Assembly (NCBI GenBank): GCA_024138015.1
Contig: JAMXBB010000012.1
Location: 15,920,634 to 15,984,633, forward strand
From: Lumnitzera littorea
Lineage: Eukaryota; Streptophyta; Magnoliopsida; Myrtales; Combretaceae
DNA length: 64,000 nucleotides
Direction: 5' to 3'
Positions 1-12,795 of the stretch are shown piece after piece. Every line of letters starts with the position of its first letter. Position 1 is the first letter of the stretch. The notes beneath the pieces were generated by a model. That model did not search any database. It had not been told where the DNA came from and saw only the letters and a program-made list of their open reading frames with translations. The translations under genes and the position numbers were made by a program.

Positions 1-2574
1 TATAGGAAAGATATTTAAGTTATATAAGTTCGTGTTTAAAGTTAGGTGAGTACATTGGATATGACCCTCTCATAGAGATATCATGTATTTAGTGTCATTA
101 GTTCATCTATATGAACAGGTATAAATAATCCCTATACTTGAGATAGTCATATTTCTTATACATGAAATATCTAGCTTTAATGTTATTAAATACAGTTTTT
201 TTCAAGTCTAAAAACAATACAATTATTAAGTATGGCACGAAATTTAAAGAGAATAATTATGAGCCAATGTAGAATTCATCATATTCACCTAAATATATAT
301 ATACATAACTCATCACTATCTTAAATTAAAGAGCCGATATTCAAAGTTGCTTAGTTAAGATAAGAGTAACCCATAAATCACTAGTTACGGTAAGTCTTAT
401 TGAGTCTAATTATCTTGAAAACAAATAAATGGTTAAACATTGATAATATCATATGCGTTAATTTAATCAGGATATCATTATATAAAGATATTCAAATACA
501 TAGCAATTGCTTCATAATGATTTATGGTTCATAACTTTTCCATTACATAGGTGGCTAATAATTGGTATTAGACAATTACCTTAGTGTATGTCTGGACAGG
601 CATTATTTCATGAGGGTTGCACACATTAATAGAACTCATACAAATAATATTATTGAATAGAAATTTAAGTAGGTATTAAAATCATGCTAATAATTATTCT
701 TGGATTGAAATTGATTCAACTTGAAATAATTAAGTAGGTATTAAAATCATGCTAATAATTACTTTGGGATTGGAATTTATTTAATTCAAAACCATGAGAT
801 AATTATTATAGAGGGCTAGATTAGATTTTGGACTTTAAGCCCAATATTTAATTGGATTTGATTTTTTAGATTAAAATGATTAAGCTTATGTCTTAAAGAG
901 TGAAGTCCATGGATATTTGGAATGATCAAAGGAGGTTTTGGAATGGTAGGTTTAGATTTGAAGTAGAGCTCATTGGATTGGCTCATCTAATGTTAACCTT
1001 CCTTGATTTAGCTCAAACACTAAGAAGGCCTTTATTAGGCCTAAGCACATAGCTTCAAAGAGAGAGCTCGTTTAGGATCTATTAGAGAAAAGGCTAATAT
1101 CAGCCATTGATTGGATCTTAATTCAATGGATAAGGATGACGACCAACTTTTATGAGTATCTAACCCCCCTCTTAACTTAGATATAAGAGAACTACGCACA
1201 AATGTCATCATGTTTTCGGATTTACTACTAAAAAAGATTAAATAGTTAATTATTTAAAGAACATGACTTCGTCCATCATTAATAATAGAGCTTAATGTTA
1301 CTAAGATCCTCTAAGTTTCACAATTGTGCATTTGAGTCTAATGAGACTACTTACAATTCCTCTTTTTTACCTCTCTCTTAATCAACTGTCACATACCATC
1401 CACATCATTCTCCCTTAAACCACATACAACACGTTATGTACGTAGTATATGTGTGACCATCATTTATCCTAACCATATATCGACAATTATTTTATTTGAA
1501 ATTGGAAGCAACAAAAGATATAGTTGTTTATGAAAACAATGGGTTTTGAATCAAATTAATATCACATTTTATATGTAGAATGGTTTGAAATAGAATGGAA
1601 TGAGTATCAGAATAACAAATCATTTTTTGTGTTTGAAAATATTCATGAAATTGAATAGAATTAAATGTGTATATAATAATAATTGTTAATGATACTCTAA
1701 CTATTGAATGCCATAATTGATTTGAAAGTTAAAAAAGTAATTTTATTTAATAATTTTTTTTTTTTTTGGAAAGGGGATGGGTGAGAAGAAATCATATTCC
1801 ATCCTTTCAAAGGTGAAATCAAATTCATCTCTAAAGTCGAAATCGTCAATTCCACGGAATCATAATTCTCTTTTCTAAGTGTACTTCCAAATATAAGAAA
1901 GGAAATGGAAGCTAGAATCGTAATTTCATTTCAATTTATTCCTGCATACCAAACGTAACATAAAAGACTCAAATATGCTTTTGTTTGATGGAATTGCAAA
2001 CTTTTATTTTATTCTTCACCACTGCCATCTCTTGTGAATTAAATGCATTAATTGAAATTTACTTTTATCTTTTTTAAGGCTCAAAACATTTGCATATTAC
2101 ATCCTTTATAAGTTATTTTTAATTCAACTTACTTATCTGCATAAGAATTAAAAATACTCTTTATCACCGTACGTGTAGATACCATTATAGGAAATACATT
2201 TAGGGCCCTACGATGAACATAATTTTGTAAAAGATGAGTGAGTCTAAATTTTCACTTCAACACCATTATCAAGAGGAGAAAGACGTTTTCATTGTAAGAA
2301 AAAGACAATTTTCTTATAAGCCTTCTAATTTGTTTTATATTGTACATGAACATGAATCTTATGATGGGATTTATAGAAAGATTTTAGTTTTCTTTACACG
2401 TTCTAATATTAAAATTCCAACATGAACATGCATTGTGATTCTTTACTTCTAATTAAGTTTTATTCACTTCATATGTGCTTATAACCCAAGTTTTTGAAAT
2501 TGAGAACTTTAACTTCAAAATCTTTAGAAGAACATGATTTTAAACCTTATTTTAATTTTCAACCCTTAAAAAAA
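1..2574. other. Non-coding, AT-rich; no gene seen
   Basis: No reading frame here resembles a known protein; the only open stretches are short and low in complexity. It holds a 65-bp tandem duplication near 663-792. Around 1,520-1,965 lies an AT-rich stretch with GAAT/ATTC-rich sequence and a 'taccaaacgtaacat' edge, reminiscent of short palindromic MITEs, but I could not define ends or a TSD. Confidence 0.6.
663..792. repeat. 65-bp tandem duplication
   Basis: Two adjacent copies (about 663-727 and 728-792) share the run 'ttaagtaggtattaaaatca' and the following 'tgctaataatta', then diverge. The period is 65 bp, measured between the two 'ttaagtagg' starts (665 and 730). No coding role is visible. 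Confidence 0.8.
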
Positions 2575-2795
2575 ATTAAAAAACACTATGACCACTTTTT
2601 ATTATCTTTAAAGGGTAAAATGGTCATGTAAAGATAAAGAATACTTTTTTCGAAGATTAAGGGGTCTCTGTCGAAATGTTGCATTATAAGAACGAGGAAG
2701 TTGAATGCACATTGAGACAATATAGAGTGTATCTACAATTTACGCTTGATTTTTAAGTTTGCCACCATGAATGAGCAAGAATAGTGTAGCCAAGG
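2575..2795 (+). repeat. Tandem duplication copy A, left part
   Basis: This piece matches 7,205-7,430 almost base for base, including 'cactatgacca', 'tgcattataa' and 'atgaatgagcaa'. Its continuation (6,992-7,204) matches the rest of the right-hand copy. The intervening 4.2 kb is a hAT transposon that landed inside copy A. Confidence 0.85.
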
Positions 2796-3727
2796 TAGAC
2801 CTAGGGCTGGGTCAAACCCAACCCGGACGTGCTAGGTCATGAGCTTAGGGCCATTAAACCATAACTAGCCCAATAAACGCCAGTTTCGAGTCGGTTCATG
2901 AAGGCCCACCAATTTCATTTTTTTTTCCCTCTAATCTTACTTTCCTCTTTTATTTTTTCACATTTTATTTTTGCATATTTTTTTCCCTCGAGCCATGTAC
3001 CCCTTTTTTTTTTGTTTTTTTATCCTCATCTCTCTCGAGGGGCATTGTCATTTCTTTCCAATGGATCCATGTATAAAAAATTTGCATATTAACCCATCTG
3101 AATTTAAAATAAGGGAAAAAAACTTCCATGTGATAATTAACATTTGTAAAAAATTACATCACATATTGGTATTGTTTCATACATTGACAAATTGTGTTGT
3201 ATAAGAGATATAATGAGGATATGCTTATTGTATTTCAAATGACGTATAAAATTATTTTTTTTTGTCATGTTATGTTAGCAATTGCCTACGTATCCGTTAC
3301 ACAAAATCAAACTATTGTAGTTCTAGTACAATTTTTATTTTTTCTTAAAAAAACTTTAGTTTGTTGGTTAGTTTTTATATTCAAGAAAACTCATCATGTT
3401 TACGTGATTAGCCATTTCAATTTTTTTTTTTTTTGTAAAAAATCCTATAGTAGAAACTACTTTTTATTCCAGTACTTTTAATTCACAAAATATAACCTAT
3501 ATTGGTAACTCCTAAATTTGAAAAAAATATCGATTATGTTTTTTTTTTAAATAAAAATTAATCTACCCTAAGTGTCAAACACATAAAATAGGGAAAAAAA
3601 ATTATAAGTACTAATCACTTTGTTCTAAAGTGGATTCATGACTTCCTCTAAAGGAGTTAAAGTAATTGAAGTATTCATTTTCTTCAGGGGAAGTCCTAGT
3701 TAGCTCTTAACTTCTATTGGCTGCTTT

Positions 3728-4048
3728 CTACCAATCCTTATTGCAGGCTATAGCTTCTATGTTGACGGGGCTCAAAGAGGTACAATGATCATCGAGGAGA
3801 AGTCCAGCGGTACTAAATGCTTGCTTTACTACCACTATTGAGGCTAGGGCAGCGAGAACAAGTCGAGCTATGTGACATAGAATCGAATATGTTTTTCTAC
3901 ATAATTTCCACCACTCAAGAATGTTGAAGTCGCGGATACCAACATTGTCAGTAAACTCAAAATTAGTATTTAGATGGTGTTGTAACTTTGACTGTTGTCT
4001 TCCAAACCTATGATGCTTTAACTTTTGTGCTAATAGCTTTTCCTTCAA
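3728..4048 (-). pseudogene. hAT transposase fragment: C-terminal dimerisation domain
   Basis: This 106-codon open stretch carries the signature of the hAT family C-terminal dimerisation domain (PF05699). Visible landmarks are 'FNILEWWKLCRKTYSIL', a hydrophobic helix, then 'AFSTAGLLLDD' and 'SLSPVNIEAIACNKDW'. In intact relatives this domain mediates transposase oligomerisation and ends the protein. The fragment is the 3' end of the transposase remnant and lies closest to the left terminus of the element, as expected for a minus-strand gene. The start methionine is not a real gene start; the frame is simply open here. Confidence 0.85.
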
Positions 4049-4682
4049 AAGGAGCAGTTGCTTGTTGTTGGGCGGTGGAGATGGAGTAACTGTAGCTTAC
4101 CTACCATGTGTGTAAGAAAAATGCTGGAATAGCATGTTCATTTTGTCCGTTGCTTGACGAAACTCATTTGTTATGCTTATAGCATATATATTTTATGTAT
4201 CAGAAATGTTATCAATAATTTGATAGTGCATATTCAAATAGTCTTAAAAAACTTCTATTTCACATCGAGGGTCTAAAACAGTAGCAATAAGATAGATAAA
4301 GGGAATTTCTCTGTAATACTGTAACTACTTCTCCGTCATCTTAACGACACACATTTGTAATATTGAGCCTTGACGCACATTAAGCAGAGCTGCAATAATG
4401 TCGATAGCCTCCATTATGAAATAATGCACACTAAGCCTGTACACTTGGGAAAAAGTATAAATAGTATTATGAAAAACTTTAAATACTTATAGTAACTTAT
4501 CACAAATGTCCTAATCTCTTATATGAATTTTAGCTTCTTGCATATGATGCATGTAAAACCTACACAGCAATTCTTTATATGTAATTGTACTTTGCAACAT
4601 ATCATATGTTGAATTCTAACGGTGTTTTACATTTTTTTTTTAATTTTTTATACCTTTTACCATTTTCTTTGCAAAAGTCCCT

Positions 4683-4922
4683 TCACATTTTATGGAGAGA
4701 GAGTTTTTTTATAATAATTCTAATTGTATACCTTATTGGAGTCACTTTATATTCCAGAGCTTGTATACCTTTTTTAACACATAAATTTAAAATGTAGCAT
4801 GCACATCTTATGTGGAAAAATGTTCCATCCAGATCACATTGGCAAAGATTTTGGAGTTCAATTATAGATGCAGTATTTACACTAGCATTATCAAAATTGA
4901 TTGAGAATATTTTACGTAACAA
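4683..4922 (-). pseudogene. hAT transposase fragment: catalytic core region
   Basis: The frame reads 'FSINFDNASVNTASI' followed by 'FHIRCACYILNLCVKKGI'. This matches the plant hAT (RICESLEEPER/Tam3-like) core, where a DNAS-type acidic motif precedes an RCxxHILNL motif. The usual histidine of that second motif is a tyrosine here. The piece lies between the BED zinc finger and the dimerisation domain in the expected order. It is broken off by stops on both sides, so no active enzyme is predicted. Confidence 0.83.
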
Positions 4923-5076
4923 ATGACATTCGTCTAGAATGATAGATATTATTCTATATATTGCCTATGCTGTATGTCATTCATTAAAGAACCGAAGGGC
5001 CAACAACCTTTTATTTAGTTGCCATTTATTATCTATCTAGTAACAAGTTACTCCTATATATGAATATTCTTGCCTC

Positions 5077-5604
5077 CTATCGGTCCATATATTTGCACAT
5101 ATTTGCACATATTAATACTTGTATGTCTAAGGAGCTAAATATTGCAGCTAACTCTCTCTTACCTTTCTGATATAATTGTTGGTTGGTTTTGCCCATTGTT
5201 TTGGTATCAAACAAACACGCATTTAGGTTTAACGCCTCTTGTTTATACCAAAGACGAGACTTACACTTCCTTGACTTGAGAGAGAGACACATGTTGGTGA
5301 TGTGTTGTGCCAATGCCATTTTTTGCTTCTCCACATCATACTTGAATAATGTTGAGGATTAAGAATTGCTACCATGTGCAATTTGCTGCTATGACTTATC
5401 AATACTATACTTTCCTAGATGTTTCCTTTGCAAGTGTCTTGTCAATGTACCATACCCATCGCCATTTTTCCATGCATAGTTTACAGTATAATAGTTGCAT
5501 TTCGCATGTGAATTCCCACGTTCATACGCAATTTTAATGAAATGTTTCAAAAATATATCAGATTTCTCAAGTCTCGAGGGCTTACCTTGATCGCCTTGTG
5601 GCAA
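5077..5604 (-). pseudogene. hAT transposase fragment: BED zinc finger and linker
   Basis: At 5,389-5,604 the minus strand reads a BED-type zinc finger remnant: 'CNYYTVNYAWKNGDGYGTL' followed by 'TRHLQRKHLGKY'. In hAT transposases this finger binds element ends. The second cysteine of the CxxC pair has been lost (CNYY), while the histidine pair around 'RHLQRKH' remains. The next open stretch, 5,077-5,334, is in the right place for the linker to the catalytic core, but I recognise nothing specific in it. Confidence 0.75.
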
Positions 5605-6991
5605 CTCTTCAACATCATCTCTACCTGCAACCTCACTGTCGTTACCCTCTTCAAGTTCTTCCCACTGTATGGAGTTTGATACTTAAAATTAGGAGGAATT
5701 ATAGGAGACTCTAACAAATTCTCAATCCATTCGCTAGTGAAGTTGTAGTAGACACTATCGTCATCGACATCAAAGGGTTGCTCATTTTGGAGTTTTTTTT
5801 TCGTTTCTCACTAGATTTTTTCTTGTTAGAAGAAGATCTATGCAAAAAATGATCCATTCGTATTGAAAAACAAAGGGGGGAAGTAGAGCACAAAGTATTA
5901 CGTGTGTACAAGTTGAAAATTTTTATATTGTACGTAGTGGAAATTATGGTTTTATGAAAAATATTTTTAGTAGAGTTTAGTAGAAAATATTGTTGTAAAC
6001 AAAAACAAAGTGTATTGTTCGAAGTAGACGTGTTTCTGTAGATAAGTATAGTGAACAAAAATAAACTTCAGTAGAGAAAACTTCAACTATTGTGAAAAAT
6101 ATTATTGCTGAAGAAATTAGTGCAAAGTGAATGATATGAGTGTAGTTTGTAGTATGATTTTTTTATGAGAGATGAATGAGTTTTGCTATCAACATATAGT
6201 TTGTGCGTTTGAGTTTAAAATTTTGAAATTAACTTTTCAAAACGTCTATTCTATTATTGTTAGAACAATTGTTGTTCTTTGATTACACATGCATATTTTC
6301 AAAACGATCTTCTCTTCTTTTTAGAATGGTCTTCTCTTTTTTGCGGAACGAAGAAAGCAATTGTGAATTTCATCTATCCATATACCGTTCGATACACTGA
6401 AAAGTTATTCTAAGCATTTGCATAATAAGTCTCGAAACAAAGCGAAGAAGACAAAAGAAAAGGATCTGTACTTGAAAGGTAAGGGATGCAGAGCAATAGG
6501 TCAAATTACAACATAAAGAAGAGTTGTCTAAAGTACATCTTGAAATTCAATTCCTTCCTTATATGTACGGTGTTCAAATTCCATGTGTTAAATGTATTCA
6601 AATTCTCCAATTCAAACAAATGTCTGACATCCTCACCAATTTTCCACAATGTGAACAGGACTTCAATCTTACATTTTCAACAAATGTCTGACGTGCATTA
6701 CAATTTTCCACAAAAAAGAAAGCAAACAAAGATCACATCCAATCAAACATGCTTTTTCATTTTTTTTTTAATGACTCGGGTGAACCGGCAAGTTGAACCG
6801 CCGATTCACTACTCGAGTTGCCAACTTACCGGTTCAAGCGAGTCGACATGTTTGAGTCGTTTGGACTCGCCTAAGCTGGCGAGTCTAATTCCGGTTTGGA
6901 CTCAGCCCCTACAGTTCTAAGCTGAGTTGATGAACCGCATGGCTGGTTTCGGTCTGGTTCCCAGGTCAAAACCGACTTTTCCTTAGGTCTA

Positions 6992-7204
6992 GGCTAAGGT
7001 AAGAATATCTACTCTATCTCATAACCTACATCTATAGACCTTGTTTGCAAACAAGCTCAAAATTATCAGTTTAGAATCAATACTTTATAAATTGTATGGG
7101 GTCTCGATTGTTTGAGAAAAACCTATTATTTCTTTTATCTTTTTTATTTTTTATTAAAGTATTATTAGCCATTCATAATGGAAATCATGACATTCAAATT
7201 AAAA
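6992..7204 (+). repeat. Tandem duplication copy A, right part
   Basis: This is the continuation of copy A beyond the hAT insertion. It shares 'taagaatatctactctatct', 'cttgtttgcaaacaa', 'aaacctattatttctttta' and 'attattagccattca' with 7,430-7,645. The first 8 bp are the right-hand hAT TSD. Confidence 0.85.
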
Positions 7205-7645
7205 AGAAATACTAAAAAACACTATGACCATTTTTTATTATCTTTAAAAGGCAAAATGTTCATACAAAGATAAATAACACTTTTTTGAAGATTTAGGGGC
7301 CATGTCTAAATGCTGCATTATAAATACAAGGAAGTTGAAAACACATTGAGGAAATATAAAGTTTATCTATAATTTATGCTTGATTTTTTAGGTTTGCTAA
7401 TATGAATGAGCAAAGTGTGGTCAAGGTAAGAATATCTACTCTATCTCATAACATACGTGTGTAGGCCTTGTTTGCAAACAACCTTAGAAATATCAATTTG
7501 AAAGCGTTGCCTTCTAAAATTTATAGGTTCTCGATTATCTTGAAAAATCTTGAAAAACCTATTATTTCTTTTATGTTTTTTATTTTTGTTAAAGCATTAT
7601 TAGCCATTCATGACAAAAATTGTGACATTCAAATTAAAAATCAGC
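7205..7645 (+). repeat. Tandem duplication copy B (uninterrupted)
   Basis: This intact copy of about 440 bp starts at 'aaaaaacactatgaccattt' and ends near 'gacattcaaattaaaaatca'. It aligns with copy A (2,575-2,795 joined to 6,992-7,204) over its full length, with scattered substitutions and small indels. Because it lacks the hAT element, it preserves the empty insertion site. No protein is recognised. Confidence 0.85.
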
Positions 7646-7892
7646 ATCTCTCTTAAAGGTAAACTACAACATGCAAACATAATAAACTTTGATGAAACAA
7701 GAAATAACAAATGTAAACTATAATATTAACTTACATTGGAGATGCAACACAAAAGAGACTCTAATAAAAAATAATATAAGGTATAGGATTTAAGTATTTT
7801 TAGGATAGATATGACGAAATACAATGTATTCTTTCTTGTAATTATAGCATACAAAAGTTTGTATCAAAACCTATCATGGTAAGTTGATACCC

Positions 7893-9701
7893 TGTAACGC
7901 CTTAGAACTTAGGATGCCACAACCTCGCTATGTGTCCTTAATTTCTACTAATACGTCAGACGTTTAGGAACCTGCAACTTGTCTTAAATTCATAAAAAAA
8001 TAACATAAAATCTGCCAATTTATAAATTAACAACCTTGAATTTAAATAAGAATGAAATGACATCCATTCAAACTCCATAAAACATGAAATGACTCTAAAT
8101 CATAAATTGGGGTTTCGTAGTGCCAACAACAATTAACTTATCAAACCTAGCAATAGGAGTCACAGGCGACTATAACCACATAAGTATCATCATAAACCAT
8201 TATAATGAAAATAAACACAATCTCAAGTCCACCTCTACAAATAAACTATAATGCCCCAGCTCCATTATCAAAGTAGTAATAATCCCCTTGCTCATTATAG
8301 TAAAGATAACTAAGTTCGTAATTCTCAGTATAAATCTCATCATCTATCTTGTAACTTGTCCCGGCAATTGACAAATACAATCCCCATGGGGTGAGCCAAA
8401 GTCCAGTATAGGATACCATACACACGCGCATGTAACATAAGTGTCAGTCTAACACATACACAAATACTGTTATTAAATGTAATAAGTAATAGATTTAATG
8501 TTTCTTTTAGGCCCACAATCATCATAGTCTTAATATCCTGAGACTTGGGGTTACTCATAACCCTGAACAAGCAATATATATATATATACTACATAAGTAT
8601 TGGTGTTAGGTACTTCCCGACACCCGAGTGCCATAAACCAACCTAAATATACATGAGTCATTTCAATATGGGACTCTATAGGAGACAGCATAGCATAAAA
8701 ATCACCAAGTGTCTCACCGACACCATTAGACTTGACCAGTGGGTAGTCGAAGCTAACTACAACCAGCAACACAAATTAAGTCTAAGTTCAATTTAGTTTG
8801 GTTTATATTCACTACCCTAACACATACATTCAATAAATACGTATCCCGTACTTGAAGTTCCTATCTTAAGTTGATCTAACACTACGCGTTCTCTTGTACC
8901 TATCTAAAATATAAAAGTTAGCTTAGAATTTCATGAATCGATACTTCTTTCTCCTTAACTTCACCCTTAACTTCATACTATAGGCTTCCAAATCATATTC
9001 CATATATCCTTCCAATATCCTCTTAACATAAACATATGCAATATTGACATTTACACAAGTCCTAACATATTGTCCTATATGCACATATACAGAGCACATC
9101 GCCACTCCAATCTATGTATGCACATACATACTACTTGAAACCACAACTTTCATACATACACACACACAGAAATTCCACGATATGTATATACCCATATAAG
9201 ACACGGTGTACATACACTACGCATCCCAACACCACTTCGTGACACCATTAAGATATAATTACATCACAACCGCATTACCACCACCATACTAATAGTAACT
9301 ACACCTCCAATCCCAAAACTTAAAGGAATCCAAGGAGGAAAGACTGATTCTTGTTGAATTCCTCTTTCAAGAAGGCAAATCTTGATTTGGGAATTAAGGT
9401 TAAGATGAGTTCTACAAATTCTTTGGAAAGTATCTAAGTTTTGTGAGAGAGAGTTATGGTAGTCGTAAAGTACGTTTAGATAATTAAGGGAAGTGTAACT
9501 CCTCTTTTTCTTTTGGACTAAAATGCCCTTGACATTAATGTGTAATTACATACCATACCAATATTTGAAACATTTCTTATGATCATTTTGCTCTTGACAC
9601 TTAATTACATGCTATAATAAAGGCTAGATATAAAAAAAATTACTTATTTGCCTTAATTCGCTCAAATTAATTAATTAATTATTTTTAACTTGGATTTTAC
9701 A
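7893..9701. mobile_element. Probable solo LTR (1.8 kb)
   Basis: The segment starts TGTAACGCC and ends TTTTACA, typical LTR ends. It is flanked by TACCC (7,888-7,892) and TACTC (9,702-9,706), a 5-bp TSD with one transition. Joining the flanks gives a sequence that aligns to 9,853-9,910 ('tatcaaaa.ctatcatg' followed by 'catttcacatg.tcg'), which acts as the empty site. No gag, pol, PBS or PPT is present, so it is best read as a solo LTR. Open stretches inside (for example at 8,246-8,772) match nothing I know. Orientation is not determined. Confidence 0.68.
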
Positions 9702-9840
9702 TACTCATTTCACATGATCGTACAAAATCCAATAGATTCCAATACACTCATCTTAAAATCTACATGATTGTATAAGATTTGATAGGTTCTAGAATTTAAT
9801 AGATTCGAATACTCAACCCCGAGTTACCTTTTCACTAAAA

Positions 9841-10038
9841 GTATAAAAATTTTGTATCAAAATCTATCATGAAGATTTATTCCCATTTCACATGGTCGAA
9901 CAATATTTAATAGATTCTCAAATTCAGTAAATTCCAGCAAACCCATCTTATTAAAACCTACATGGTTATATAAGATTTTATAGGTTCAAGAATTCAGTAG
10001 ATTCCAATACTCAAGGCTAAATTACTTTTTCTTTAGCC
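9841..10038. repeat. Tandem duplication copy B (empty-site copy of the 7,893-9,701 insertion)
   Basis: The sequence repeats that of 7,845-7,892 joined to 9,702-9,840, sharing 'tgtatcaaaa', 'ctatcatg', 'atttcacatg', 'aatagattc' and 'ataggttc.agaatt' in the same order. The unit is roughly 190-200 bp. The duplication therefore predates the solo LTR insertion in the left copy. Confidence 0.75.
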
Positions 10039-12530
10039 CGGCAACTATTTCTATTAAACTAAAGATTATTTTAATGAAATATGGTAGAGAAATAAAAAAG
10101 TGACACATCTTACTTCTTTCGCAAAACTTTAATAGATAAATTGAAAATTGATAGGCAATAAATTTTTCCCTTTTGTTTGCAACATTTATAGAGTATATTA
10201 AAAACACTACCTTAATTTTAGGATACCAATTTTACAATTGAAACTTGAAATTATTAAATATCGTATCTAATTTTACCATTCTTTATTAAATTCTGTGATT
10301 AAAGTTTCAAGTTATTAAGACTCATAATCAATCAAATTTTTACTAATTAAATTTACAATTATCTGTCATCTTAAGAAAGATGATATGATAGTCTTCCTTG
10401 CACAAATATTATATACCTGAAAAATTAAATGTGAAATTGTAAATTCAACGACTAAACATTCAACTAAATGTAGAATTTAATGATTTTAAATTTTATATAG
10501 AAAAATAAAAAGGTATTCAATGTTCAAATAATGATTTTTATATTGTTTCAAAAGTTGTTATGTTTTACTTTCTTTTTAGGATAGCTAGATAGAGATGTTA
10601 ATATACAGCAACAATTAATATTAAGACAATTAGTCCGAATTTGAACCATTTGATAATACACGACGATTACATAAAATCTAGGAGAAACAAAAATAAGGAT
10701 GAATACATAAACTCAAAATCATGAGGCCCCATTGATAAATATCAAAGTCCTTTAATAAAAGCAATTTTATCAAAGAGAATAAAGAACCGATTCTCTAAGT
10801 GAGAAAATACCCATAGAAAATTAAAAAAAAAAAAAAAGAAGAACAAAAAGAAAACTTTACCTATGCGCCTAATAAAGATGAAGTGTTAGATGTAATAGTG
10901 ATAGAGATGGTGAAGTTTGATGCATACCGACCTCCGACGATGACCGATTGGTGGAAATGGTGGAATTCAGATCCAGCCAGCCATTAACATTCATCTAAAT
11001 TACCAGACAGAAAATTCATTATCTGGTCTCTAATGATTTTAGCTAAACGTAGGAGTAATAACCACCGTTAGATGATTTGATTAAGATATAAACAGACTGG
11101 TATTAGCTTTACGCTGTTGTCGTTGAACATCTGAGCGTACAACTTTCGCGAACATTCTCTAAAGAACATTAAATTACCATATAGTTTCAAGTAAAGGTTA
11201 AAACACAATTACATAACTAATATAAGAATGCCATTAATTGATATCTTTAGAACACTTACCAAGAGGTTATTATATAATCTAATCGATTGAAAAGTTTAAT
11301 TTATCATTTGATCATTAAAATATTTATTATATCAATTTTTATAGTTATCTTAAAAGTTAAAATGATAAATAGGACGATGTCATGAGTAAGATTTTAAAAC
11401 TTTACTTATTTATAATTTGTAAAGAAAACTTTGAATAGTTTCCATCATTTATTGTGCATTTCATGGAAAAACAAATATTTATAAAAATAGCTTTTCCTCA
11501 ACATTGGTTATCTTAACAAATATTTCCACCATATTTTCGCGACCATTTGGAGAAAGAAAAAAAAAAAAAAAACACTAATCCTTGGGAATCCCATAATTAG
11601 AGGCTTTCTTTTCCAATCATAAAGTAGCTTTGGACTTTCTCTTACTTCCTTTATGTTGGATTTATCACAGTTTGGAACCTAATTAAGGCCTTGATCTCAC
11701 AATAATGACCCCCATTTGCTTGTATAATGCATGTCCCCGGAGACGCCAATATGAATGAGAGACAGCTCTCAAGTTTCAGTGCTTTTCTCGGATATCGGGA
11801 ACCAGGCGGCTTTTAATCATTCCCCTAAATAAAAGGGGATGTCAAAGGATAATACTCGATTACTTTATTAAACACATGAAAAATTTTTCTTTCCAATTCA
11901 TTTGCATCATAATTGTATCACCGGCACACTACGGGTACATAAATAAATTATCATTTATAGAAAAAACAAAAAATAAATAAAGTGTATCTCTATAAAAGCC
12001 ATCTTAGATGACTTCCATAAAATTTTCTCACCAGAGTTTAAGACCCATCAAATTGATGAGTGTAATGAACTCTATAAAAAGGATAATATAATTTCACATA
12101 GAAAATGATAAAAAAATAAAATAAAATAAATAAGTACATAAAAATTTATTTATTCTAAAAACTACCGTTAGATGATCTCAATCGGATCACCATAATCTTT
12201 ATTTAGACTAGATCCATAGAAGTAAATTTATGGTGGACAGAATTGTAATATAGATATTGATGATGGTGGGGATATTAAGAAAAAAAAAAAAGATATGAGG
12301 TTAATAATGGTGGATTTGTGTATACTAAGATAAAAAATAGTAGATCTATGTATTTATTACGGTGAGCAAAGGGAGAAGGTTTACACATTGATACTAGGGT
12401 TTGTTAAGGAGTTAAGAGAGAGGGAGAGAGAGAATGTGTGTGCGTACCCTAATGGTGAATTTAAGTTTATCATAATCCACAAATGCCTTTCTTACCATAT
12501 TTTAATAGGGAAGATATTGTAATGCAAAAG
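10039..12530. other. Non-coding AT-rich interval; no gene seen
   Basis: No frame resembles a known protein. A phrase 'accgttagatgat' occurs twice (about 11,065 and 12,165), suggesting related repeat debris. A short GC-richer patch at about 11,735-11,850 ends in 'ttcccctaaataaaagggga', a small hairpin. Nothing else is identifiable. Confidence 0.5.
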
Positions 12531-12597
12531 ATTATAGTATTAGAAAATGTACATATTTCCTCATAAATGCATTTAAACAATAATTCTCAATATTCCA

Positions 12598-12795
12598 CAT
12601 TTTCTTCACTTGCTTCTTGAACTTAATAGAAGCACTATTACGTTTGGCCAAAAATAGTAGTGACATTGTGATATAGCTACAGTTAATATACATTTTCATT
12701 TTCTTCACTTGCTTCTTGAATTTAATAGTAGCACCATTACGTTTGGCCAAAAATAATGGTGGCATTGTGATATAGCCACAGTTAATATGGTTTAT
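12598..12795. repeat. 99-bp direct tandem duplication
   Basis: Two adjacent copies (12,598-12,696 and 12,697-12,795) both begin 'cattttcttcacttgcttct' and contain 'attacgtttggccaaaaata'. The period is 99 bp. Because 99 is a multiple of three, the minus strand stays open across it and gives a repeated peptide, but that peptide resembles no family and I do not call it a gene. Confidence 0.85.

Larger units (their letters stand above)
2796..6991 (-). mobile_element. hAT DNA transposon, degenerate, with TIRs and 8-bp TSD
   Basis: The element begins TAGACCTAGGG and its other end, read on the minus strand, begins TAGACCTAAGG, giving short terminal inverted repeats. It is flanked by 8-bp direct repeats AGCCAAGG (2,788-2,795) and GGCTAAGG (6,992-6,999), the TSD length of hAT elements; the two mismatches are transitions. 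The uninterrupted paralogous copy reads GGTCAAGG at the same spot, which confirms the insertion point. Inside, minus-strand fragments match hAT transposase from a BED zinc finger (about 5,600) to the C-terminal dimerisation domain (about 3,730). Stops and frameshifts make it non-autonomous today. The subterminal zones (about 2,800-2,900 and 6,770-6,985) are GC-richer and full of GGTTC/GAACC words, common near hAT ends. Confidence 0.88.
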
